Positions 26,751 through 35,870 of a DNA stretch of 64,000 bases are shown one piece after another. The translations under genes were made by a program, and so were the position numbers. The stretch comes from Phenylobacterium aquaticum (lineage in GTDB: Bacteria > Pseudomonadota > Alphaproteobacteria > Caulobacterales > Caulobacteraceae): the NCBI RefSeq assembly GCF_022695515.1, contig NZ_JALDPT010000002.1, positions 62,001-126,000 on the forward strand. Reading direction: 5' to 3'. The notes beneath the pieces were generated by a model. That model did no database searches. It was not told the DNA's origin and saw nothing but the letters and a program-made list of their open reading frames with translations. Position 1 is the first letter of the stretch, and the number at the start of each line of letters is the position of its first letter.

Positions 26751-27805
26751 GCCGGCTTCGCGCCGCCGCCCGCGCAACGCTCCTCGCCGCGGGGCTCTGG
26801 GCCTCGGCCGCGGGCGTGAGCCTGGCGGGCGCCGCGCCTTCGGCCGGCGACTACCGCCTCGTGGACCGCATCCCCGCCGGCGACGGGAGTTTCGACTACA
26901 TCAGTCTCGACGCGGCGAGGGGCCGCCTGTTCATCGGCCGCGACGACAGGGTCAGCGCCATCGACCTGGCGCCAAGGCGCTCTGTCGACCGCCTCCTGGC
27001 GGGGGACACTGTCCACGCCAGCCTGGTCCTGCCCGGCGGCCGCGTGCTCAGCACCCTGGGCGGCGCCGATGAAGCGGTGCTCTTCGACGGCGCGACCGGC
27101 GCGGTCCTGGCGCGGGCCGCGACCGGCGATCACCCGGACGCGGCGGCCTATGATCCGGCCACCGGCTCCGCCTGGGTCGCCGACTATCTGGGCGGCGACA
27201 TGACCGTGCTGGACGCGCGGACCGGCCGCGCGACGGACCGGATCGCCCAGGTCGGCCCGCACCCGGAGTCCCCCGTCGCGGACGGACACGGACGGCTCTT
27301 CGTCAACACCGGCTCGGGCGAGGTCCATGCGGTCCTGGTGATCGACACCCGATCGCGCAAGGTCACGGCCCGATACCCGCTGACCGGATGCCGAAGCGCC
27401 TCGGGCCTGACCTATGTCTCGCGGAACGACTCCCTGGTGTCGGTCTGTCGCAACGGTCTGGCGATCGCCCTGTCGGCGCGCGACGGTCGCGAGCTGGGCC
27501 GGGTCACGATCGGCGGCGACGCCGACGGCGCCCTGTACGACGCGGCCCGCGGGCTCGTGCTGATTCCGTCCGGCGAGGCCGGCGTGCTTGAAGTGCTTCG
27601 GCCGGGCGGCCCACAGGGCCTGGCCCGCGTCGCCGCCGTGCCGACCCGGGTGGGGTCCGCGACCGCCGCCCTCGACCCCGGCACCGGACGGGTCTACCTG
27701 CCGAGCGCCGACTTCGACCCGCCGGCGCGGGAAGGCGACGACCCCGTTCCCCGGCCAGGCACGTTCCAGGTCCTGGTCCTCGCGCCCCCGGACGCCGCAC
27801 CCTGA
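26747..27805 (+). CDS. Exported YncE-like beta-propeller protein
   Basis: A 352-aa secreted protein (signal A-R-A-T-L-L-A-A-G-L-W-A-S-A) with repeated propeller blades, e.g. F-D-Y-I-S-L-D-A-A-R-G-R-L-F-I-G, H-P-D-A-A-A-Y-D-P-A-T-G-S-A-W-V-A-D-Y and R-V-Y-L-P-S-A-D-F. Blades of this kind occur in YncE, a periplasmic protein with DNA/peptide-binding reports. No catalytic residues are visible. It is the last of the three ATGA-coupled genes from 24532. Confidence 0.75.
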   Translation: MSRLRAAARATLLAAGLWASAAGVSLAGAAPSAGDYRLVDRIPAGDGSFDYISLDAARGRLFIGRDDRVSAIDLAPRRSVDRLLAGDTVHASLVLPGGRVLSTLGGADEAVLFDGATGAVLARAATGDHPDAAAYDPATGSAWVADYLGGDMTVLDARTGRATDRIAQVGPHPESPVADGHGRLFVNTGSGEVHAVLVIDTRSRKVTARYPLTGCRSASGLTYVSRNDSLVSVCRNGLAIALSARDGRELGRVTIGGDADGALYDAARGLVLIPSGEAGVLEVLRPGGPQGLARVAAVPTRVGSATAALDPGTGRVYLPSADFDPPAREGDDPVPRPGTFQVLVLAPPDAAP

Positions 27806-27984
27806 CCCGACCCGCGAGCAACTTGGCCCGTCAGGCCGCGGGCCTCATGCCTCCAAAGGTCTAGGCTCAATCCTCTGGCGGTGGACGAGGCGAGCATGAT
27901 CGGCGCGGGTTCTGGGGCGGAGGACGCCATGGCGGGAGGCGGGCCCGCAGGCCGTGACGCCGCGCGGGCGCAGGATCCCAGGTC

Positions 27985-29040
27985 GTGACGGCGCGCCCTC
28001 TCTTGCGGGCTCACCGGCTGGTCAGCCTGATCGTCGCGGCGCTTTGGGTCTTGCAGGCGCTCACCGGCCTCGTCCTGGTGTTCCGTGTAGAGATCGATAA
28101 CGCCCTCACCCCCGGCGCCACGGCCAGGCTGGACCCTGTGGCCCTGGACCAGGCCATAGTCGGCCTGTCGAAGACGCTTCCCCATCCCGTGGACTCCTTG
28201 ACGGTGGCCGACCGGTCCGGGGGCCGGTTCGACGCCTTCGACGCCGAGGATCGACGCATCGCCCGCCTGACCGGCCGCGGCGAGGTCCTGGCCCTGGAAC
28301 CCGGTCTGCGCGCCGCCGCGCGGCTCGACGCGCTGAAGAGCCTGCACGAGTCCCTCTGGCTCGGCGACGCGGGAACCGCCCTGATCGGGTTGAGCGGAAT
28401 TCTGCTGGTCAGCAATATCGTCCTGGGCCTGACCATGGCCTGGCCAGGCCTGGGCGGGCTGAGGCGCGCCCTCCTCCCCAAGGCCGGCGGCGGCGGCCCG
28501 GCGCGGACCTTCGCGCGCCACCGGGCCCTGGGCCTCTGGTTCGCCGCCCCCGCTCTGATCCTCGCCCTCGCCGGCGTCGCCATGGCCCTGGGAGACCCCT
28601 TGTCGGACCAGTTGGGAGCCGGCCGCCCCCGGCCTCAGACGCCGCCGGCCCGCGAGGCGCCTGTGGAGACGCTGCCCCAGGCGATCAGGACCGCACAGGC
28701 GATCTATCCCGGGGCCCGCATATCCGTGATCAACCTGCCGAACCCGGACCGCGCCTGGTACCGCATGCGCCTCAGACAGGCCGGGGAGCTGCAACATTTC
28801 TATGGCGCCACCGAGCTGTTCGTGGACGCCCGCACCGGAAAGGTCCTCGCCAATTATGACGGCCTCCGCGCGCCGCAGCCGCGCGCCCTGTTCGACGCCT
28901 TTTATCCGATCCACACGGCCGAGGCCCTCGGGCCGGTCGGGCGTCTTCTGTCGGCGGCGTTCGGCGCCTGGGTGCTGGGGATGGCGGCTCTGGGATTAAG
29001 TCTATGGTGGGGACGGCGGCGCCTGACGCGTCGTGGATGA
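27985..29040 (+). CDS. PepSY-domain membrane protein
   Basis: A 351-aa protein. N-terminal R-A-H-R-L-V-S-L-I-V-A-A-L-W-V-L-Q-A-L-T-G helix, a membrane pair near residues 130-150 (L-I-G-L-S-G-I-L-L-V-S-N), another near 190, and a C-terminal helix (A-A-F-G-A-W-V-L-G-M-A-A-L-G). The periplasmic H-E-S-L-W-L-G and Y-P-I-H-T-A-E segments are typical PepSY_TM proteins, often encoded beside TonB siderophore receptors, where some act as ferric-siderophore reductases. Start GTG 27985. The 179 bp upstream contain no gene I would support. Confidence 0.83.
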   Translation: MTARPLLRAHRLVSLIVAALWVLQALTGLVLVFRVEIDNALTPGATARLDPVALDQAIVGLSKTLPHPVDSLTVADRSGGRFDAFDAEDRRIARLTGRGEVLALEPGLRAAARLDALKSLHESLWLGDAGTALIGLSGILLVSNIVLGLTMAWPGLGGLRRALLPKAGGGGPARTFARHRALGLWFAAPALILALAGVAMALGDPLSDQLGAGRPRPQTPPAREAPVETLPQAIRTAQAIYPGARISVINLPNPDRAWYRMRLRQAGELQHFYGATELFVDARTGKVLANYDGLRAPQPRALFDAFYPIHTAEALGPVGRLLSAAFGAWVLGMAALGLSLWWGRRRLTRRG

Positions 29041-29083
29041 GGTCTCCCCCGACGCACGGGGCGTATCAAAAGGGGCGGCGCGC

Positions 29084-30346
29084 ATGAGGCCAGGACTGAC
29101 CAACTGGGTGCTCCTCGGCATGGTGCTAGGCGTGGCGGTGGGCCTGGCCTGTCATCACGCCGTCGGCGCCCCCGAGGGCCGCGAGGCGATCGCCGGCGGC
29201 TTTGCGGTCGTCACGACCCTGTTCATGCGCGGCATCAAGATGCTGATCGCCCCTCTGGTGTTGTCGACCCTGCTGGTCGGGGTGGCCAAGATGGGCGATG
29301 GCGCCGCCATCGGACGGATCGCCGCCAAGGCGATGCTTTGGTTCATCCTCGCCTCCGTGGCCTCCATGGGCGTCGGCCTGGCGGTGGTCCAGACGCTCAA
29401 GCCAGGCGCCGGGCTGGATCTGGCCGCCGCCGCCGGGGCGGCCGGCTTGAAGGCGCCGCCCATGAGCGTCGCCAATCTCATCATCCACATGGCGCCGAGC
29501 TCGATCATCGACGCCATGGCCAATAACGCGGTGTTGCAGATCGTGGTCTTCGCCCTCGTCGCCGGGGTGGCGCTGGCCCATCTGGGCCAGGCCGGCGCGG
29601 AGCTGCTGCGCATCGCCGAGGCGGTCAGCGCCCTGATGCTGCGGATGACCCGCTATGTGATGGCGCTCGCCCCCGTCGCGGTCTTCGCGGCCCTGGCCCA
29701 AAGCCTCACCGTGCACGGGATCGCCATTGTCGGGACCTATGCGGCCTATGTCGGCGGCTACTATGTCGCCCTGGCCCTGCTGTGGTCGCTCTTGCTGGGC
29801 GCAGGCGCCGTGGTCCTGGGGGCGAGGTCGCAATGGCGGCTGCTGAAGGCCATTCGCGAACCCATGCTCATCGCCTTCTCGACCACCAGTTCCGAAGCCG
29901 CCTTTCCGAGCCTGCTGGCGCGGCTGGAGGGTCAGGGCGTGCCGAACCGTATCGCCAGCTTCGTCCTGCCCCTCGGCTATTCGTTCAATCTCGACGGGGC
30001 CATGTGCTACGCGGTCTTCGCGTCCATGTTCATCGCCCAGGCCTATGGGGTGCGGCTTTCGCCCGCCGAGATCGTCCAGCTCCTGCTGCTCCTGTTCATC
30101 ACCGGTAAGGGCATAGCCAGCGTGCCCCGCGGCTCCCTGGTGGTCGTGGCCGCCACCCTGCCCCTCGTGCATCTGCCCGAGGCCGGCGTGGCCCTTATTC
30201 TGGCCGTCGATCACTTCCTGGACATGGGCCGCACGGCGACCAACACCATGGGCAACGCCATCGCCGCGTCCGTTGTGGCCAAATGGGAGCGCGGCGCGCC
30301 GGGTCCGGAGGACGTCGCCGGGATCAGCGAGACCGGTCAGGCCTGA
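29084..30346 (+). CDS. Dicarboxylate/amino acid:cation symporter (DAACS)
   Basis: About 420 aa, 8 transmembrane segments plus re-entrant hairpins. The family's serine-rich HP1 (A-F-S-T-T-S-S-E-A-A-F-P), N-L-D-G-A in helix 7 and D-M-G-R-T-A-T-N-T-M-G-N-A in helix 8 are present; these bind substrate and sodium/proton. ATG 29084 has AGGGGC 8 nt upstream; an earlier start would add charged residues without similarity. Converges with the LysR gene, their 3' ends overlapping by 10 bp. Transports glutamate/aspartate, C4-dicarboxylates or similar; beside dadA, a D-amino acid is possible. Confidence 0.88.
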   Translation: MRPGLTNWVLLGMVLGVAVGLACHHAVGAPEGREAIAGGFAVVTTLFMRGIKMLIAPLVLSTLLVGVAKMGDGAAIGRIAAKAMLWFILASVASMGVGLAVVQTLKPGAGLDLAAAAGAAGLKAPPMSVANLIIHMAPSSIIDAMANNAVLQIVVFALVAGVALAHLGQAGAELLRIAEAVSALMLRMTRYVMALAPVAVFAALAQSLTVHGIAIVGTYAAYVGGYYVALALLWSLLLGAGAVVLGARSQWRLLKAIREPMLIAFSTTSSEAAFPSLLARLEGQGVPNRIASFVLPLGYSFNLDGAMCYAVFASMFIAQAYGVRLSPAEIVQLLLLLFITGKGIASVPRGSLVVVAATLPLVHLPEAGVALILAVDHFLDMGRTATNTMGNAIAASVVAKWERGAPGPEDVAGISETGQA

Positions 30347-31230
30347 CCCTGCTCGGCGAAGACCTGGACAAGGGTCTCGACGAACGCCGCGGTCGCCCCG
30401 GACGGCGCTCGGTCGTCCAGATGGACGCATTGGACCCTGAAGCGGACGGCCGGCGCCAGCGGCCGAAATCGGATCTGATCATCGATCGCCGAGCGGGCCG
30501 TATACTCATCGACCACCGCCATGCCCGCGCCATGCCGCACCAGCGCCGCGGCGACATAGTAGGTGTGCACCGAGATCACCTCGGCGAGCCCGAGGCCGTG
30601 GGTTTCCATCTCGGCGGAGACGAGCGCCCCGACCGGGCCGCTCCCGACAATGCCGATCACGTCCCGCCCCTCAAGGACGGCGAGATCGAGCGCCTCGGGC
30701 GCCTCGGGCAAATCGGCCTCCCGATAGAGCAGGCCCACCCGACCAATAGCCATGTCGACCAGGGTCAGCCTCGGATGGGGCGGCGCCTCGAAGGCCACGA
30801 CGATATCGCTTTCCCGCTCATAGAGGACCTTGAGGATCTCCGAGTGATGGACGGTCCGAACGTCGAAACTGACCTGGGGGTATCTCCGGCGGAACCGCGC
30901 GATGGCCTGCGGCGCGATCCCCAGCCCCAGCGACGGAACCACCGCGAGCCGGATATGGCCTTCCCCGCCGCGCTTCAGGTTCCGGGCCGTGATCTGCAGC
31001 GAGCCGATGCGGCCATAGAGCTCGTCCACCTCGCGGAACAGGGCGTGGGCCTCGTCGGTCGGCGCAAGGCGGCCCTTCACCCGCCGGAACAGGGCGTAGC
31101 CCAGGCGGCTCTCGGCATGCCGCAGCACCTTGCTGACCGACGGCTGGGAGACGTGGAGGCTCTGGGCCGCCCCAATGACCGATCCGGCCGTATAGACCGC
31201 GTGAAACACCTCGATATGCCGCAGGCTCAT
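30337..31230 (-). CDS. LysR-family transcriptional regulator
   Basis: A 297-aa regulator: winged helix-turn-helix in residues 1-60 (R-H-I-E-V-F-H-A-V-Y, S-Q-P-S-V-S-K-V-L-R-H-A-E) and a substrate-binding domain (I-R-L-A-V-V-P-S-L-G-L-G-I, H-G-A-G-M-A-V-V-D). Start ATG 31230, with TTG 31236 an alternative. It lies 3' of dadA-ridA on the same strand, so it is likely co-transcribed and may respond to a D-amino acid. Its N-terminus resembles regulators of opine/amino-acid uptake genes. Confidence 0.86.
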   Translation of the reverse strand: MSLRHIEVFHAVYTAGSVIGAAQSLHVSQPSVSKVLRHAESRLGYALFRRVKGRLAPTDEAHALFREVDELYGRIGSLQITARNLKRGGEGHIRLAVVPSLGLGIAPQAIARFRRRYPQVSFDVRTVHHSEILKVLYERESDIVVAFEAPPHPRLTLVDMAIGRVGLLYREADLPEAPEALDLAVLEGRDVIGIVGSGPVGALVSAEMETHGLGLAEVISVHTYYVAAALVRHGAGMAVVDEYTARSAIDDQIRFRPLAPAVRFRVQCVHLDDRAPSGATAAFVETLVQVFAEQGQA

Positions 31231-31268
31231 CGGCAAGGCGGCGGCTCCGTCGGTCGGCGGATGACGAG

Positions 31269-31637
31269 CTAAGGCTGGCTCGCCAAGGGCGCAAAGGCGA
31301 CCGCCTCGACCTCAACGGCGGCGTCGGCCACCAAACCGCTGATCACCACGGACCGCGCTGGATAGGGGGCCTGAAATATCTCCTGGTAGGCCAGATTGAA
31401 GCCCGCCGCATGACCGGGCTCGGTGAGCCAGGCGGTGACCTTGACCACATCGGCGGGCCGGGCGCCGGCCTCCGCAAGGACCGCGACCAGGTTGGCGAGG
31501 GCCTGGCGCGACTGGGCGACGCTATCGCCCCCGATCAGCGCCCCGGCGGCGTCGCGCGGCAGCTGACCGGAGACGAAGATCAGATCGCCCGCCCGGCGGA
31601 AGCGGCTGAGCGGCGGGGCGGATGGGGCGGTGGGCAT
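31269..31637 (-). CDS. RidA-family enamine/imine deaminase
   Basis: A 122-aa RidA/YjgF/UK114 protein. R-A-G-D-L-I-F-V-S-G-Q-L-P, V-V-K-V-T-A-W-L and P-Y-P-A-R-S-V-V (catalytic Arg) are diagnostic. It hydrolyses reactive 2-aminoacrylate/imine intermediates released by PLP and flavin enzymes, matching its location after a D-amino-acid dehydrogenase. Start ATG 31637, preceded by AGAAGGA. The gene ends 38 bp before the LysR start. Confidence 0.88.
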   Translation of the reverse strand: MPTAPSAPPLSRFRRAGDLIFVSGQLPRDAAGALIGGDSVAQSRQALANLVAVLAEAGARPADVVKVTAWLTEPGHAAGFNLAYQEIFQAPYPARSVVISGLVADAAVEVEAVAFAPLASQP

Positions 31638-31656
31638 GGAGAGGTCCTTCTGACGG

Positions 31657-32892
31657 TCAGTTCGGCGGGTCGCCGACGACCAAAGCGGCGGCGCGCTCGG
31701 CCGAGCCCATGGCCAGGGTCCAGCCCAGGGCGCCATGGCCGATGTTCAGCACCAGCCGCTCGCGCGCCTTGGCGATGATCGGGGTGGAGGTGGGCGTCAT
31801 GGGTCGCAGGCCGCCCCAGCCGGCGCCCGCCTGATCATAGGCGGCGGCGTCCGGAAGCGATGCGCGGGCGGCGGCCGTCAGGGCGGCCATCCGGCGTTGC
31901 GGCGCCTCGGCGCGGTGCGCGCCCAGCTCGGCGCCGCCGGCGACCCGGATCTGTCCGGACAGGGCGCAGAACACGATCTTGCGCTTGGCGTCGGTGACGC
32001 TGACCCGGGGCGGCGCGGGACCGCGGGGCGCCGTGAAGGAGTAGCCGCGCATCGGAAGGATCGGCGCCCTGACGCCCAGGCTAGCGAGCAACGGCCCGGT
32101 CCCGACGCCTGTGGCGACCACCAGGGTGCGACCCGACACCCGGCGGCCGCACCGGCCCGTCACAACCGCGCGGTCGCCGGACAGTCGCGCCTTGGCGATG
32201 TCCAGCCCGAAGACTGTGCGCACGCCATAGGTCCGCTTGAGGTGGTCGAGCAGTCCTTCGCAGAAGCGACGCGGATCGCCCACCTCATCCCCCGGCGAAT
32301 GGACCACGCCGTACAGGCCGCGAGCGCCCGCGAGCGCGGGCTCAAGGGCGCGCGCCTCGCCAGGGCTGAGCACCTGCTGCACGGCGCCGTGGTCGGCCTT
32401 GAGCCGGACCATCTGTTCGGCGGCCGCGAGGGATTGGGCGTCGAAATACATATGCATCTTGCCCGGCGCAGCGTGGCCGAACGCGATCGGGTGGCGCTGC
32501 AGGAGGGCGTGAAGCGCAGCCTGGGACTCCAGGGCCAGCTTGAGGGTCGCCAGGGTGTTGGTCCGAAAGCCCGCCTCGGTGGAGGCCGCGAGGAACCTCA
32601 AGCCCCAGGCGATCAGGGCGGGATCGAAGTTGGCCGTGACCTTGAACAGGGGATCGGCGCCCAGCAGCAGGCTCGGCAGCCGCGCGACCAGCGAAGGGCT
32701 GCCGAGCGCATCCGTATAGGCGTAGCTGAGCTGCGCCCCGTTGGCGAAGGACGCGCCCTGGGCCGGCCCGGCGTTGCGGTCGACCAGGACCACGGACAGT
32801 CCCCGCCGCGCCAGGGCGTAGGCCGTCGCCACCCCCACCACGCCGGCCCCGGCGACGATAATGTCGCAAACCCCCTCCTCGCCGCCGTCCAT
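31657..32892 (-). CDS. dadA: D-amino acid dehydrogenase (DadA family)
   Basis: A 411-aa FAD flavoprotein. N-terminal dinucleotide fold I-I-V-A-G-A-G-V-V-G-V-A-T-A, then N-A-G-P-A-Q-G-A-S-F-A-N-G-A-Q-L-S-Y-A-Y, a DadA signature, and a C-terminal G-H-G-A-L-G-W-T-L FAD-binding strand. It oxidises D-amino acids to oxo acids, passing electrons to the membrane. It is the first gene of dadA-ridA-lysR, and would be the end-point for D-amino acids released by the deacylases upstream in the window. Confidence 0.87.
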   Translation of the reverse strand: MDGGEEGVCDIIVAGAGVVGVATAYALARRGLSVVLVDRNAGPAQGASFANGAQLSYAYTDALGSPSLVARLPSLLLGADPLFKVTANFDPALIAWGLRFLAASTEAGFRTNTLATLKLALESQAALHALLQRHPIAFGHAAPGKMHMYFDAQSLAAAEQMVRLKADHGAVQQVLSPGEARALEPALAGARGLYGVVHSPGDEVGDPRRFCEGLLDHLKRTYGVRTVFGLDIAKARLSGDRAVVTGRCGRRVSGRTLVVATGVGTGPLLASLGVRAPILPMRGYSFTAPRGPAPPRVSVTDAKRKIVFCALSGQIRVAGGAELGAHRAEAPQRRMAALTAAARASLPDAAAYDQAGAGWGGLRPMTPTSTPIIAKARERLVLNIGHGALGWTLAMGSAERAAALVVGDPPN

Positions 32893-33229
32893 GCGCTATC
32901 CGTCCGTTGCCCAAGTGTCGGGCCGCAGGGCTAGCCAAGACCGGGCGGCCTGGCGACGCACGCAGGTGTCGGCGCCCTATGCCCTGCGGCTATGGGAGGG
33001 CCGGCGCGGCCGCACTCAGGGCGTCGGGCGCCTCGCGCACGACAACGCGCTGAGCGAAGTTCCCGCCCGTCCGGACGGCCACGCTTTCGCCACAAGGGCG
33101 GCGCTTTCGACCTTCAGCGAGGTTTTCGCGACGCCGGGCTTTCCGACGGCCGCGGACTGCTATGTTATACAGTATGAGTTTGGACGAAGGCGGCCGCGCG
33201 GCTCCTGTTGAGCAAAGCGAGCCGCCCTG
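32893..33229 (+). other. Intergenic region between dadA and the RND operon
   Basis: No gene with recognisable similarity in 337 bp. Near its right end (33161-33175) there is a locally AT-rich stretch with TATGTT and TATACA boxes and a short palindromic ATACAGTAT. It could hold the -10 region of the efflux operon, though no good -35 box is visible. Confidence 0.4.
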
Positions 33230-34723
33230 TTGCCGTTCACGACCCCATCGCCCAAGGGATCCTGGCTTGCGATCCTGGCCTGTGCGGCGGTGGCCGGCTG
33301 CGCGGTCGGTCCCGACTTCAAGCGCCCGACGCTTCCGCCAGGGGCCGGCTATGCGACCGTGCCGGCTCAGGCCACGGCGGACGCGCCAGGGGTCCTGGGC
33401 GGGACCTCCCAGACCTTCACGCCGGGCGGCGAGCTCAGCGGCGACTGGTGGACCCTGTTCCACTCCACGGCCCTCAACGCCCTGATCGACCAGTCGCTGA
33501 AGGCCAGCCCCGACCTCAAGGCCGCTCAGGCCGCCCTGAAGGTGGCGCGTGAGAACACCCGCGCCCAGCGCGGCGCCTTCCTGCCCAGCGTCAGCGCCAG
33601 CTATACGGCCAACCGCGCCCGCACCTCCGACCCGGCGCCGGCCTCGGCGGACAGCGCCGCCACCGCCAACCTGTTCACGCCCCAGGTCAGCGTCGGCTAC
33701 GCGCCCGACGTCTTCGGCCTGAACCGTCGCACCCACGAGTCCCTCAAGGCCCAGGAAGAGGCCGCCCGCGACCAGATGCTGGCGACCTATCTGACGCTCA
33801 CCTCCAACGTCGCCAACGCCGCGATCCAGGAGGCCTCGCTCAGGGCGCAGGTCGAGGCGACCCGCGAGGTCATCGCCATCAACGCCAAGATCCTGGAGAC
33901 GGTCAGCTACCAGGCCGACAAGGGCTATGCGAGTCAGGCCGAGGTGGCCGCCCAGCGCGCCCTCTTGGCCCAGGCCCAGGCCGGCCTGCCGCCCCTGCTC
34001 ACCCAGCTGGACCAGCAGCGCAATCTGCTGGCCGCCCTGACCGGCCGCTTCCCCAACCAGGCGCCGGATCAGGCGGTGGATCTCGCCGGCCTGACCCTGC
34101 CGCCAGACCTGCCGCTGAGCCTGCCCGCCGACATCATCCGCCGCCGTCCCGACGTGCTGGCGGCCGAGGCCAATATGCACGCGGCCAGCGCCGGGATCGG
34201 GATCGCCATCGCCAACCGCCTGCCCAATCTCGACCTCACCGCCGACGCCGGCCGCTCCAGCCTGGCGTTCGCGCGCGCCTTCGGGTCCGGAGGCGGGTTC
34301 TGGAACCTGGGCGCGGCGGTGACCGCGCCGGTCTTCCAGGGCGGCGCCCTGATGCACCAGGAGCGCGCGGCCAAGGCGGCCTATGTCCAGGCCGCCGAGC
34401 AGTATCGCGGAACCGTGCTGACCGCCTTCGAGAATGTGGCCGACACCCTGTCGGCCTTGCAGCATGACGCCGACGGCCTGAAGGCCGCGTCCGCCGCCGC
34501 CGAGGCGGCCAAGGTCAGCCTGGACCTGTCGGAGCGCCAGTGGCGCGACGGCTATGCCAGCTATCTCGCCCTGCTCGGCGCGCAGCAGACCTATCAGCAG
34601 GCGCGGATCAGCCTGATCCAGGCTGAGGCCAGCCGCTTCGCCGACACCACAGCCCTCTATCTGGCCCTCGGCGGCGGCTGGTGGCGACGGGCGGACTATT
34701 CCGGGGACAAAGATGCTCACTGA
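33230..34723 (+). CDS. NodT-type outer-membrane efflux lipoprotein (RND OMF)
   Basis: A 497-aa TolC-like outer-membrane factor. Lipoprotein signal with V-A-G-C (Cys24), the N-terminal G-P-D-F-K-R-P, W-W-T-L-F, and two OEP repeat halves ending with A-D-I-I-R-R-R-P-D-V-L-A-A-E and F-E-N-V-A-D-T-L-S-A-L. It forms the exit duct for the adaptor and pump that follow. Start is TTG 33230 because upstream codons are closed; the ribosome site is weak. Overlaps the adaptor by 11 bp. Confidence 0.9.
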   Translation: MPFTTPSPKGSWLAILACAAVAGCAVGPDFKRPTLPPGAGYATVPAQATADAPGVLGGTSQTFTPGGELSGDWWTLFHSTALNALIDQSLKASPDLKAAQAALKVARENTRAQRGAFLPSVSASYTANRARTSDPAPASADSAATANLFTPQVSVGYAPDVFGLNRRTHESLKAQEEAARDQMLATYLTLTSNVANAAIQEASLRAQVEATREVIAINAKILETVSYQADKGYASQAEVAAQRALLAQAQAGLPPLLTQLDQQRNLLAALTGRFPNQAPDQAVDLAGLTLPPDLPLSLPADIIRRRPDVLAAEANMHAASAGIGIAIANRLPNLDLTADAGRSSLAFARAFGSGGGFWNLGAAVTAPVFQGGALMHQERAAKAAYVQAAEQYRGTVLTAFENVADTLSALQHDADGLKAASAAAEAAKVSLDLSERQWRDGYASYLALLGAQQTYQQARISLIQAEASRFADTTALYLALGGGWWRRADYSGDKDAH

Positions 34724-35870
34724 TCCGCCCAATCGCGCGCGGCGCGGCGCCTGGCGCGCCCTGGTGGTGGCGACCGCGGCCGGCGCGCTGCTGGCCGGGT
34801 GCTCGCCCAAACCGCCGCCCCCGCCGCCCGTGGCGAAGAACGTCACCCTGACCGCCGCCCAGCGCCAGCACATCCGCCTCTACACCGTCGCGGCGGGCGC
34901 CTTCAGCAGGGCCGTCGAGGCGACCGGCGTGGTCGACTTCGACAACGACCAGGCCACCAGCGTGCTCGCCCCCTTCTCCGGCCCGGTGTCCCAGGTCCTG
35001 GTCCAGCCCGGCCAGCATGTCGCCAAGGGCCAGCAGCTCGCCCTGGTCGCCTCGCCCGACTTCGCCGCCGCCGTCACCGCCTATCAGAAGGCGCTCGCCA
35101 CCGCGGCCACGACCCGCCGCATCGCCGACGCCGACAAGGACATCGCCGCCCACAACGGCATCTCCCAGCGGGAGGCCCTGCAGGCCGAGACCGACGCCGC
35201 CAACGCCGCCGCCGACCGTGATGCGGCGCTGCAAGCCCTGGTCTCCCTCGACGTCGATCCCCAGACCGTGCGCGACATCCAGCAGGGCCGGCCGGTCCCG
35301 CGCATCGCCGGCGTCATCCGCGCCCCCATCGCCGGCACCGTGGCCGAAAAGCTGATCACCCCCGGCCAACTGCTCCAGGCGGGGACGACGCCCGCCTTCA
35401 CCGTCGCAGATCTCTCCCGGGTCTGGGTCATGGCCCAGGTCTCTGATGCGGACCTCGAGGCCGTGCATGTGGGCGACGCCGCGGAGGTGCTGTCCAGCGC
35501 CACCGCCCGCGACTTCACCGGCGTGGTCGACAATGTCTCGGCGCTGGTGAACCCCGACACCCGTTCGGTGGTGGCCCGGGTCGTGGTCTCCAATCCGGGC
35601 GACCTCCTGAAGAAGCAGATGTATGTCCGGGTCCGCATCCATTCGGCCCGCCCGACCACCGGCCTGCTCGCCCCCACCTCCGCAATGCTGCGGGACGATG
35701 AGAACCTCTCCTTCGTCTATGTCGCCCTGCCCGACGGCAGCTTCGCGCGCCGCCACGTGACGCTCGGCGACCGCACAGGTGACCAGTACGCCATCGCCGA
35801 GGGCCTCAAGGCCGGCGACCAGGTGGTGGTCGACGGGGCGCTGTTCCTCCAGTTCATGGAAAGCCAATGA
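34713..35870 (+). CDS. RND efflux periplasmic adaptor (CusB/CzcB-like lipoprotein)
   Basis: A 385-aa membrane-fusion protein. Lipobox L-L-A-G-C at residues 26-30, barrel-sandwich/lipoyl halves (V-L-A-P-F-S-G-P-V-S-Q-V-L-V-Q-P-G and A-G-V-I-R-A-P-I-A-G-T-V), an alpha-hairpin between them, and a beta-barrel segment V-W-V-M-A-Q-V-S-D-A-D-L. A-D-L-S-R-V-W-V is common in heavy-metal efflux adaptors. No metal-binding Met/His-rich N-terminal extension is seen. ATGA overlap with the pump gene. Confidence 0.88.
   Translation: MLTDPPNRARRGAWRALVVATAAGALLAGCSPKPPPPPPVAKNVTLTAAQRQHIRLYTVAAGAFSRAVEATGVVDFDNDQATSVLAPFSGPVSQVLVQPGQHVAKGQQLALVASPDFAAAVTAYQKALATAATTRRIADADKDIAAHNGISQREALQAETDAANAAADRDAALQALVSLDVDPQTVRDIQQGRPVPRIAGVIRAPIAGTVAEKLITPGQLLQAGTTPAFTVADLSRVWVMAQVSDADLEAVHVGDAAEVLSSATARDFTGVVDNVSALVNPDTRSVVARVVVSNPGDLLKKQMYVRVRIHSARPTTGLLAPTSAMLRDDENLSFVYVALPDGSFARRHVTLGDRTGDQYAIAEGLKAGDQVVVDGALFLQFMESQ

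Noticed and set aside
27896..27988. 30-codon ORF ending in GTGA overlap with the PepSY gene
   Set aside because: No similarity and low-complexity Gly/Ala composition; not enough to call a gene or leader peptide.
32990..34873. Long minus-strand open frame opposite the efflux lipoprotein
   Set aside because: GC-rich shadow of the real plus-strand gene; its translation is Gly/Arg/Gln-rich with no domain.
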